Assembly: GCA_030295235.1 (NCBI GenBank)
Contig: AP026134.1
Coordinates: 372,001-436,000, forward strand
Length of the DNA: 64,000 nucleotides
Reading direction: 5' to 3'
Origin: Fistulifera solaris
Lineage: Eukaryota; Bacillariophyta; Bacillariophyceae; Naviculales; Stauroneidaceae
Of the stretch, positions 45,871 to 55,023 are shown piece after piece (the first letter of the stretch is position 1; each line of letters begins with the position of its first letter). The translations under genes and the position numbers were made by a program. The notes under the pieces are model-generated. The model saw nothing but the letters and a program-made list of their open reading frames with translations. It had not been told where the DNA came from and ran no database searches.

Positions 45871-46895
45871 ATGACGAAGAGCTCGTTGTCACTTGATTCC
45901 GTGCACAGCAGCCGTCTAGATCATCACAGTCCTTCATGGAGTTGTGATACTCCGTCCTTGGTGATTTCGATAGACAAAGAGGCTGAGATCAACGAATCAT
46001 ACCTCGCTGGATCGGTTGTGAATAGCTTCGATTCTGCCGAGCTATCTGTGGATGCCGAAACGATGACAACTCCTTCGAGTTCGCAGAAAGCAAAAACTGA
46101 ACGACAGTTTCAGCGATGGTCATCGGCTGAGGACCGCCTACTCAAAGAGGGGAGTCAGTATGGGTGACGGTCCACCACATGACTGGACAAAGATTGCCGC
46201 CAACCATTTCAATGGTATGCGATCCCCAAGACAGGTACGTTTGTCGCTGTCGTCGATCATCTATCTCCATTATTCACGACCTTACCCAAATCATCGATTA
46301 GTGCAAGTCAAGGTGGAAGAACGCGTTTTCTCCGAATGTGAATTACGAACCTTTTACTGAAGATGAAGATAATGCCATCGTATACTATCGACAGCTTGGA
46401 TTTGGATGGGCCACAATTGCATCTTATCTACCGGGTCGCATAGCCGAACAAACCCGAGATCGGTTTGTAAATCATACCAATCCTTCACTACGAACAACAC
46501 CTTGGACTAAGAAAGAAGACACACTTCTAATAGAGCTCCAAGCCAAGCATGGAAATCGGTGGACTTACATTTCCAAGTACTTGCCCGGTCGGTCGGAAAA
46601 CTCGATAAAGAACCGCTGGCACAATCGCAAGACTCGACAGCGCCGTGCACTGCGCCGTGAAGCTGTGAGTACAAATGCTGCAGAAAATCCGGACTCCTTT
46701 CAGTCTGTTTCGACGGAAACACTTGTGGAGACAGTCCAAAGCGGTCAGCAACTTCCATCTGTCAATGTCGATATCGACGAGGACGTTCATCTCCACAAGT
46801 TCAGCATAGCCGATATCGAAAAATTCGAACGGGACTTAGCGGCCAATAGTCATGTGAAAGATGAAGAATACACGCATGCAATTAGTGAAGTCTAG
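45871..46895 (+). CDS. Three-repeat MYB-type transcription factor
   Basis: DNA-binding protein with three MYB repeats (R1R2R3), nuclear. Exons 45871-46234 and 46302-46895 (67-nt intron between R1 helices). R1: RWSSAEDRLLKEG, then DWTKIAANHFNGMRSPRQ, joined across the intron to CKSRWKNAFSPN. R2: YEPFTEDEDNAIVYYRQL, then WATIASYLPGRIAEQTRDRF. R3: WTKKEDTLLIELQAKHGNRW, then YISKYLPGRSENSIKNRWHN, the best-conserved recognition helix. The first Trp of R2 is replaced by Phe, as is common in MYBs. One extra G in G4 at 46149-46152 breaks R1; removing it gives LLKEGVSMGDGPPHDW and 318 aa. The C-terminal ~90 residues are acidic and Ser/Thr-rich with no known motif. It converges on the aminotransferase gene (177-bp gap). 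Confidence 0.88.
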
Positions 46896-47072
46896 GGTGA
46901 TACTTTACCAACTAGACGTCGAGTTATCTTGTTCTTTCCATTACAGCGTAAACTCGTAAGACGACTGATAGCTAACAACTAGCTAAGCTGCTACTTAGTA
47001 TCTTGACAGCATATCTTTATAGTCGATCTTGTAGCCTCGAATAAATTTCGTAATTATGAAAAGAGCAGCTCA

Positions 47073-48380
47073 TCACTTTTGTCTGACTTCCAAGAAAGTT
47101 CTCAATTTCGTCATAGCGACAGCCAGCTCCTCCAAGCTCGTGGCGTAGCTGATGCGGATCGTCCCTGGAGCACCGAAACTGCTGCCTGGTACCAAGGCTA
47201 ACTTCTGCTCTTGCAAAAGATCCAGACATAGTTGCGTATCATCATCACCATAATACGAGAAATCCGGAAGCACGTAGAAGGCACCTTGCGGGGGCACCGC
47301 CACTTTGACACCAGGCATTGTACTTAATTCTGCCAACACGTAATCGCGTTTCTGTTTCAGCAGCTGAACATTACTTTCTATTTCTTCATCGGATACTTTT
47401 TCGAGGGCAGCGACACCACCCGCTTGTGACAGACTGCTTGCACACGATGTCAATTGCGATTGAATGGTGGTAATAGCGCGTGCAATGGGAGCGGGTGCCG
47501 CCACATATCCCAGTCGTAGTCCGGTCATGGCGTGCGCTTTACTGAAACCGTTGACGGTCATGGTTCGGGAAAACATACCCGGCATGGATGCCACCGAAGG
47601 ACACTCGTCAATGTCGTACACAAGTCGCTCATAAATCTCATCCGCCAATACCTTCACTTGAGGATAGTCTTGTAACACATCGCATAATTCGGCAAGTTGC
47701 TCTTTGGAATAAACGCCACCTGTTGGGTTGGAAGGGTTGCAGAGAATGATGAGTTTCGTGGTCGGGTTTTCGTTCAACGCTTTTCGAAGTTGCTCAGCGG
47801 TCATCAAATATCCCGTCTCAGCCTTGGTCTCCACAATGACCGACGTGGATCCAGCCAGGCTGACCATTTCGGGATAACTCGGCCAATACGGCGCTGGAAT
47901 GATGACCGAATCACCGACACCACTCGTCGCCAAGAGTGCTTGATACACACTCTGCTTGGCACCATTCCCCACCACAATTTCGTTCGCTGGATTATACTTG
48001 ACCCCTTTTCGACGTTGCAAATCGGCTGCAATGGCTTTGCGCAGCGCCAAAGTCCCCGTCACGGCCGTGTAGCGCGTGTCACCCGCTTTCACCGCCTCGG
48101 CCAAGGCATCGAGTACAGCGGGAGCCGGCAGAAAATCAGGCTCTCCGACACACAAACTCGTCACTTGAATACCGTTGGCTTCCATATCCTTTACTTGAGA
48201 AAATATTTCAACAGTCTTGCTAGGTTGTATGGAATCAATGAGTGGATTTAAATAAGGTTTGTTGTCGACGGAAGTGGCCTCTCGGAGTTGGCTGAACGAT
48301 CGGATAGGACGAAGACTGGGAAACCATGCATCTAGGAATCCTGTGTTCGATAGAATGAGGATTGCTGCTCTTAATTTCAT
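47073..48380 (-). CDS. Aspartate/prephenate-type aminotransferase, class I, probably plastid
   Basis: PLP-dependent class I aminotransferase of the bacterial-type (1-beta) aspartate aminotransferase group, which in plants also transaminates prephenate. One intact exon, 435 aa. The N-terminus MKLRAAILILSNTGFLDAWF is a signal peptide followed by an A-W-F motif, consistent with plastid import. Motifs: CVGEPDFLPAPAVLDAL, YTAVTGTLALRKAIA, the cofactor-contact NPSNPTG, DEIYERLVYD, the PLP lysine in NGFSKAHAMTGLRLGY, and the carboxylate-binding Arg in GTIRISYATS. It probably works in plastid amino-acid synthesis (Asp/Glu, possibly arogenate). It is head-to-head with the serine dehydratase gene, 378 bp apart, so shared regulation is possible. 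Confidence 0.9.
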   Translation of the reverse strand: MKLRAAILILSNTGFLDAWFPSLRPIRSFSQLREATSVDNKPYLNPLIDSIQPSKTVEIFSQVKDMEANGIQVTSLCVGEPDFLPAPAVLDALAEAVKAGDTRYTAVTGTLALRKAIAADLQRRKGVKYNPANEIVVGNGAKQSVYQALLATSGVGDSVIIPAPYWPSYPEMVSLAGSTSVIVETKAETGYLMTAEQLRKALNENPTTKLIILCNPSNPTGGVYSKEQLAELCDVLQDYPQVKVLADEIYERLVYDIDECPSVASMPGMFSRTMTVNGFSKAHAMTGLRLGYVAAPAPIARAITTIQSQLTSCASSLSQAGGVAALEKVSDEEIESNVQLLKQKRDYVLAELSTMPGVKVAVPPQGAFYVLPDFSYYGDDDTQLCLDLLQEQKLALVPGSSFGAPGTIRISYATSLEELAVAMTKLRTFLEVRQK

Positions 48381-48758
48381 TTTTTAATTGATTCTCTGGA
48401 AATAAGTTTTGCTTTTTTTATTACAACGGAACAACTGGTCGATCGGATCGTCCGATTAAATAATTGTGAACTGTGACGCTCGCACGTAATTGCGCGAAGA
48501 AATTGCGTCCAGACAAACAGTGACGTACAAAGAACAGACGCCTGAAAGTCACGTCTGGAGGGAAGCTCGCACCGGTAATACCTCTTCGTTTCTCGTCCGT
48601 CGCGGATCTCTATTTGCGGCGCACTTTTTGGCTGTTGCGTTTCTTCCTCGTCGGCAAAAACGCCTCTCAAAGTAATCGAGCACCATGCTGCACTCCCCAA
48701 AAACTCATTTCTTCTCTTCTCTTGTTTCGCTCTACTTTCATCACAACTGACACACGCC
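48381..48758. promoter_or_regulatory. Divergent promoter between aminotransferase and serine dehydratase
   Basis: The 378-bp spacer between two start codons facing away from each other, both genes for PLP enzymes of amino-acid metabolism. It must hold both promoters. I see no defined binding motif. Confidence 0.5.
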
Positions 48759-49751
48759 ATGAGCGGGCCCTATACTACAGCATCGAGTGCCCGTGCGGCT
48801 GGATTATTTTACGAAACACCCCTCCTACGCTCGGTCCCACTCTCGTCGTTGTGCGGACGTGATGTGTATCTCAAAATGGATGGATTACAAGCGTCCGGGA
48901 GCTTCAAAGATCGGGGAATGGCGCACCTGTGTCTTGAACTCAAAGAGACGGGGGTACAGCGTTTGGTGAGCAGTTCTGGGGGAAATGCTGGATTGGCGGT
49001 CGCGACGGTGGGTGCGCGCCTCGGCATTCCGGTGGATGTGATCGTTCCGCAGACCACCAAACCAATGGTCATTGCCAAATTGCAATCGCTGGGTGCGTCA
49101 GTGACAGTGCATGGAGAAAACTGGAATGCCGCGGATGAATATACACGTGAAAAAGTGACCCAGAGTACGGAAAAGACTGCTTACATTAGTCCGTACGATA
49201 ATCCGTTGTTGTGGACGGGGCATTCGACGTTAGTCGACGAAATTTGTGAACAATTACATAATGTGGAACCTGCTGCTTTAATTGTTAGTGTGGGAGGAGG
49301 TGGCTTGCTCTGTGGTGCTTTGGAAGGCATCCAAAGAAATGGTTGGAAATCGACCACCGTCGTCGCTGCCGAAACAGAAGGAGCGGCCAGTTTTGGAAAA
49401 GCCTGGACGGAAGGCATCGAGCGACTTTCATCGATCGATAGTATTGCCACATCTTTAGGTGCCTTACAAGTAACGCCCGTGGCTTTGCAGCGCTCCAAAG
49501 ACCACGGATCGGTGACATCCATACGATGCACCGACGCCGAAGCAGTAGACGCTTGCTGGAACATGGCACAAGATCATCGTATTCTGGTAGAACCGGCGTG
49601 TGGTGCGGCTCTGGCGACATTGTATTCGGAACGACTGCGGAATTCATGGCTCGCCAACCTACCAGAGGGTCCCATTGTCGTAGAAGTGTGTGGTGGCAGT
49701 GGAGTCAACATGGACTTGTTGACTCAATGGAAGACTGAATTCTTACAGTAA
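48759..49751 (+). CDS. L-serine/threonine dehydratase (PLP fold type II)
   Basis: PLP enzyme of the serine dehydratase / threonine deaminase group, converting serine to pyruvate or threonine to 2-oxobutyrate plus ammonia. One intact exon, 330 aa, the size of animal-type catabolic serine dehydratase without the regulatory ACT domains of biosynthetic threonine deaminase. Motifs: substrate and PLP lysine in SGSFKDRG, cofactor-anchoring SSGGNAGLA, the phosphate-binding glycine loop SVGGGGLLCG, and a C-terminal CGGSGVN. No targeting signal is visible (MSGPYTTASSARAAGLFYET), so the cytosol is likely. It is divergent from the aminotransferase gene; together they could link serine or threonine nitrogen release to aspartate-family transamination. 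Confidence 0.9.
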   Translation: MSGPYTTASSARAAGLFYETPLLRSVPLSSLCGRDVYLKMDGLQASGSFKDRGMAHLCLELKETGVQRLVSSSGGNAGLAVATVGARLGIPVDVIVPQTTKPMVIAKLQSLGASVTVHGENWNAADEYTREKVTQSTEKTAYISPYDNPLLWTGHSTLVDEICEQLHNVEPAALIVSVGGGGLLCGALEGIQRNGWKSTTVVAAETEGAASFGKAWTEGIERLSSIDSIATSLGALQVTPVALQRSKDHGSVTSIRCTDAEAVDACWNMAQDHRILVEPACGAALATLYSERLRNSWLANLPEGPIVVEVCGGSGVNMDLLTQWKTEFLQ

Positions 49752-50301
49752 CCAGAATGTGTAGAAAAGTGAAGTACACTTAGAGACTTTAGCTGAATGT
49801 GAAGCGAGTGCTCTGGGTCATGGCAATTTGCAATCATTGCGCTTAGAACTACTGCGTAATAAATTATAAACCTCACAATACGTGTGAAGTTTTCACATCA
49901 CATTATATAGTCCCTACCCGGGTGAGATAAAAAATGGACACCGAATGCTTTTAATACAATACAAACATCCACAACGACAACGTCGATGAAGACTTTGATT
50001 TCTCTAAGAGGCTGTTTTTCGGAATCGATTTTTCCGGGACTCCATTTTAGTCGAGTCACAACACGTCACGCGGACACTTCAAACGATAGTGAACACTGAC
50101 ACTGTAAAAGGAAAAGTAGCTGACAAGACCAGCACTCGGAACTCCAATACCAAGTAAACTCCAAACAAGGCGAGAAGACGAGGCGAGATGCGAGATTCAT
50201 TACAACGAGAGCCATTGCCATTCTTTACACAAAAGTCGACCAATTTGGAATAATACCTTCTTTCCAAGCTTCGTTTCCTTATCTATGCTTTCACATTATC
50301 C
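49752..50301. other. Intergenic stretch, no gene supported
   Basis: About 550 bp between two plus-strand genes. A variant of the dispersed motif (CCGGGACTCC) occurs near 50034. Nothing else was seen. Confidence 0.45.
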
Positions 50302-53300
50302 ATGACTATCGTTCCAGAACAATCCCCTGCGGAGGACTCATACGAGAATTCTTCCCCCAATGATCAAGGACCTCGCGACGACGTTTCGCGCATGTCCGAT
50401 GTATCGACGACCAGTCGCGCTTCCGTCATTTCCCGTCTATCACATGACATTGCGTGTGTTTTATCTCAGTCTTTGTGTCTATTGAAAGGAGAAAGTCCGA
50501 TCATCGAAGAGAATGACGAGAGTGAAATCCCGCTGCAAGTGATCGGTTCCTTCGGCGGTCTCGACGAAAGTCCTTTGACCGACAATGACGCTCTGAGTCC
50601 TCGGAGTGATAATGATGATGCAGCATATCACAAACGCGACAAAGGGACGAATGAAAATGCTGCAGACGGCGTCAATTTTCTAAAGGATCCGCTGAACGAA
50701 ATGACATGGGGTCGACGTCTTGCTTTATTTTGTATGAAACGATATCCTTGGTACAATCCGCGTTTGCGTCCGCAAAAGAAGAACCCACCGATGAATCCCC
50801 ACTCTTTGACAATCTCCCACGAGAAACATTTCATGCGTATCCCTTTGATATCAGTCGGCGCGAGAATCCGAGCTTGGAGAAAGCGTGGGCGTACTTTGAA
50901 CATGTGACGCTTTCTCGCTACGTTGTGCCTCCCGAAGATCAAAAAAAGACGAAAAAGGGTCTCCTCGTACGCATCTTTCGACGACTGTTTCGAAAGGGCG
51001 GACAACAGCTTCGACGAGCCGAGCCGGGTGAAAAGACTTTCCCACTCGTTTGTACAAACCCATATTTACGCCCCATGCGCAGCTGGGAGACTTTGGTTTG
51101 GGCTTGGGCATGTACTTCTCGACACTTCGAGCACTAACGGTGATGACACTCATCGCTGGACTACTGAATCTGCCCAATATCTTTTATTTCGTGAGTGATG
51201 ACTACAATGTAGCAACGAGTCAGAAAGAAAATGTCAATTCTTGGTTTGTCCAAGGATCGGCTATCTGTGTCGATACCACATGAGTACCTTGCCCCGACTG
51301 CAACGGGACGCTTTCGGGTTCTCGGGTCGTGCGAGCTACGAATGGAACCGATGAAATGACTTTTGCTCTGAAAAACAACTGCGATGGTGCCATCGAACAA
51401 GTGGCCTTTATCAACTTGGCAACCTTGGCTCTAATCTTCTTCGGAACAATTGGTCTCAATCTGTATTTGCGACGTATGGAGATTATATACGATGAGGATG
51501 AACAGACAGCGCAAGATTATTCTATTGTTGTTCAGAACCCTCCAGGCGATGCCACCAGTCCCGAAGAGTGGTTCAAGTTCTTTCACGAAAGTTTCGATGG
51601 GGCACACATGACTGCCTGCACTATCGCTGTTGATAACGACTTGCTGGTTCGATCGCTGGTTGAACGAAGAGAGCTTCTTCGTAAAATCGAGATGATGGTC
51701 GATCCTGGAACATCGCTGGATACACTCACACTGGCCCGAATCGCAGCGAAAGAGGCAAGAAAGCGTCGCTGGTGGGCTCGCTGGAAGGCTTTGCTCGTCA
51801 AGGGGATCCCTGAATTATTTGGAAGAGTGGTTGTACTGAATGCGCTGGTGCAAGGCTTGGCTCAACAAGAATACCCCGCAACCAAGGTCTTTTGCACTTT
51901 TGAGACAGAAGACGATCAGCGGAAAGTTCTAGCAGCTTTGAGTTACGGGGACTGGCAAGTCTCACGGCAGAACAAAGCTGTTGCAAGAGACCCCCGCCAT
52001 CTATTTCGCGGTGAGCACCTTCTATCTGTACGCGAAGCAGAAGAACCGAACACGATCCGATGGCAAGACTTGAACGAGAAGCTTCGAACAATGTTGAAAC
52101 AGCAAGCTCTCACAATTTTTGCGACGATATGTGCAATTCTTGCCATCGCGTTCATCATTCGCGTCACAAATGACTCGAGCGTTGTTTTTGCGGCAATCGC
52201 TATCTCGGTATTCAACAGTGTCTTCCCTGTTTTCGCGAAACTACTAACAGGCCTTGAAGCCCATTCCTCGGAAGGTGGTAAGCAGCGCAGTCTCTACTTC
52301 AAAATTGCCTTATTTCGTTGGGTGAATACTGCTATTGTTATTACAATCATTACGCCATTTACCGATACTGTTGCAAGCGGAGGATTGATTGATCAGATCT
52401 ACGCTTTATTCTTTGCCGAAATTGTCACGACCAACGCCATTCAGCTGGCAGATCCCATCGGACATATACAGAGGCACTTCTTTGCCCCTCGCGCGGCAAC
52501 GCAAGACGCAATGAATATCAATATGCAGGGTCAAGTGTTCGAACTTGCTGAGCGGTATACGAACATGACAAAGATATTGTTCTTGGCATTGTGGTACTCG
52601 GCAATTTATCCCGCCGCCCTTTTCCTCTGCTCATTCTCCCTTTTGGTCAACTACTTTACTGATCGATTTAGTTTGATGCGAACGTGGAGGCGCCCGCCTC
52701 ACCTTGGAACGAATATCTCACAGTTCAGTCGGCGATATTTCTTTTCGCTGGCTTTGGTTGCTATGGCTCTCTTGTCGTCTTACTACTGGTCGGCATTCCC
52801 ATTCGACAACTTGTGTATCGATGCAACAATCGCCAATAATCAATACGCTGGTCAGTGGAGTTTTATCCAAGGCGACGGAACATCGAACGGAACCCAAATC
52901 GTTCAGTTAGATGATCCTCTGTACAAGTACTGTCTGCAGGATTTCTTCCGATACCCTAAGGAAGAGTTGTCGTTTCCCTTCATTTCCCAAATGCAACCGG
53001 AGGATAGCACATGGATGACTGAAGAACAAGAACTGATCGCTGATATCTTCGGCTGGACATCGGTTGGTGTATTAGGTTTGATCTTTTTCTCTTTCGTATG
53101 GGGATGGCTGAAAGCCATCGTACATTACTTTCAAGGAGCTTACATTCCAGTAGGTGAGAGCCAGAACATTCCGTTCAGTGAAGTTCCTTCCATCAGCTCG
53201 TATATACCACAAGTGGAATCATCGGTCTTTTCCTATCCATTGCTGGCCTGCAATGTCGATGGTATCGATCACAAGTTGCTCGAGTGGACCGATCCAGACC

Positions 53301-53422
53301 GCCCTGACTACAAGTTCTATGACTTGACCAAAGACGCAGAAGCTTTGTTGAGGGGTACGGTAATCTCTTCCAAAGTGGTTTTCTCGCATGTGGGCTACTT
53401 TCCGCCTTCAAAAGCCGATTAG
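50302..53422 (+). CDS. OSCA/TMEM63-like (CSC1/DUF221-type) cation channel
   Basis: Large multi-pass membrane protein, best matched to the OSCA/CSC1/TMEM63 mechanosensitive channels. The N-terminal ~250 residues are acidic and Ser-rich. Then comes LGDFGLGLGMYFSTLRALTV leading into the first helices, and a cytosolic PHM7-like domain (AVDNDLLVRSLVERRELL, EYPATKVFCTFETEDDQ, HLLSVREAEEPNTIRWQDL). A multi-helix pore region follows (FATICAILAIAFIIRV, AALFLCSFSLLVNYFTDRFS). One T is missing at 50763-50765 and another at 51049-51051; restoring both gives NPRFASAKEEPTDE and LVLYKPIFTPH and a 1,041-codon frame. One in-frame TGA remains at 51281-51283 (CVDTT, stop, VPCPDCNGT) in an extracellular loop, where Trp would fit. 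An anoctamin-like relative is the main alternative family. Confidence 0.72.
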
Positions 53423-54177
53423 AGAGACAGATCTGTCGAACGTTTGCTTTGGACCGATTTCATCACTCGTCATTGTAGAACATGGCTCTCGAAATGGACT
53501 TTCTCCGCGTAACGAACTAGTTTTGCATTTGCCTCATAGCCTCTCTTCTTGCTCTTTGACCTAGGTTGAATTATCATAGGCAGTGTTTCTTGTTTCATTG
53601 AACTTTTCACAACGAAAAAGTGCGACCGCAGTCAATCTTATCCCTTTTGTCTTGTCCTTCGTGGTTTGCTTTAGGAATGTCGCACTGATCCATGTGTGGT
53701 AGCACTCTCTTGCCCTACACAAGGGAACATTCTCTGCCAAGTTCCAAGACGGGCAATAGTTTCTAAGGTTTTTTTAAGTACAATTTTACTATTCAATGAC
53801 TCCCGTTTCTGAAGCTTGCAACTTCATTGGGACTGTTCCGGTACTTGGCGACAGTCTTCAGTCATCCCTGCACAGGGAGGTCATCGTCCTCGTTCGGTGT
53901 TCGGTCGCGACGCGAGCTGCGGGCGGTTCACAACTTGGGTCTTGGGACTTGGGACGTTTTCTACTTCTCTACCTCGATTCGCAACATCGTGTGCGCAGGA
54001 AAAGGACTGCGAAGCATTTCTATTATTCAGCTGAACAACCAGCAACAACATATTTCCTTGAATTCCATCTGAATTGCCTGTTGCTCTGTTTTCTGTTTCT
54101 GGTCCCCTTAGTTCCGGTTTCCCCTGCGAAGAGTTGCTTCATTTGTGTCACAAATACTTTTTATCCCCGGCGACAGA
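53423..54177. other. Intergenic stretch, no gene supported
   Basis: About 750 bp between two plus-strand genes. A frame at 53796-54209 has an ATG but low-quality composition and overlaps the next gene out of frame; it is not called. T-rich runs may belong to the 3' end of the channel gene. Confidence 0.45.
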
Positions 54178-54897
54178 ATGGCCGTTGTAGAAGAGTCATC
54201 GTCATATAAAGCCGAACTGGCAGATCACAGCACCAGTTCACATTGTTCATCATCGTCCATTGTAAAAGAAACAAGAAATCTGGCGCTCGATGATACACTG
54301 ACGACAAAAATAAATCCAACGGGTGCCAAGAAGTTAACGGCGGCGTTCCCCAAAGTCGAGAACGAGCCAGAGGATGAAGACGACGAAGACTTTGACGAAT
54401 CCAATCACAACTTTCTTTACAATCAGCTACTGAATCCAGCGAAAGCGGGTCACCCTCATGCGCCTCCGCAGTGCATGCGCGGTGCGTTGGAACGCAAATC
54501 GTCCTCTCGTTCCTTGCACGACCTCAGTGGGCGGTCCCTGGATTTTGATGACGATAAAAGCTGGCATACTCTTTCCTCCGTGCACAGCCGGACCGATTTA
54601 GAAGACGAAAAATCCTGGCAAAAGCTCGATTCCGTACACAGTCGCTCCAGTGTGGCCCGAAGTGCCTGCTTTGATCATTCGGGTGAACTCGATGATAGTA
54701 ACTCATCGAATGACTCAGAGACAAGTTTTGCCAGCTTTGACAGTGAGGGCGAAGAAGCGGAGCTGTCAGCTCAGAAAGCCGCTTTCACCAATTTGTCGGA
54801 CGAATCGACTCCCCGTACGGTCCTCTTTAACACGCAACGGATGCGCAATACGGGCACTTCTCTTTCGTTTATTGATGAAAAGAGCTCTTTGGAGTAG
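54178..54897 (+). CDS. Acidic low-complexity protein with an internal repeat
   Basis: I do not recognise this protein. The start at 54178 (MAVVEESSSYKAELADHSTS) is chosen over the upstream in-frame 54145, which begins with a non-ATG codon. It has 239 aa, one intact exon, rich in Ser, Asp and Glu and with no hydrophobic segment. Two adjacent copies of an 18-residue unit are visible: DDDKSWHTLSSVHSRTDL and EDEKSWQKLDSVHSRSSV. A related short form, KSSSRSLHDLSGRSLDFD, precedes them. The SVHSR units look like repeated kinase-substrate sites (R/S context). An intrinsically disordered regulatory or scaffold protein is the best guess. It converges on UTP20 (126-bp gap). Confidence 0.6.
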   Translation: MAVVEESSSYKAELADHSTSSHCSSSSIVKETRNLALDDTLTTKINPTGAKKLTAAFPKVENEPEDEDDEDFDESNHNFLYNQLLNPAKAGHPHAPPQCMRGALERKSSSRSLHDLSGRSLDFDDDKSWHTLSSVHSRTDLEDEKSWQKLDSVHSRSSVARSACFDHSGELDDSNSSNDSETSFASFDSEGEEAELSAQKAAFTNLSDESTPRTVLFNTQRMRNTGTSLSFIDEKSSLE

Positions 54898-55023
54898 AAG
54901 CGAATGTTGCAATGGTCTTGTTCTCCACCTAGATGGGTCGTTCCGCTATGGTCTATCTACGGTTTAGAGTACACATTTTAACAAGACTTTTAACGCTAGA
55001 ACATCATTAGCATCATTTTGGCA

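Noticed and set aside
47697-48251. 184-codon plus-strand open frame
   Set aside because: Antisense shadow of the intact aminotransferase gene; no motif.
51240-51340. Selenocysteine at the channel TGA
   Set aside because: Trp fits the context better, and base-level errors are frequent in this window. No SECIS-like structure was identified, though I could not fold the 3' region.
53796-54209. Possible gene upstream of the acidic protein
   Set aside because: Low-quality composition, overlaps the better-supported start at 54178 out of frame; likely untranslated sequence.
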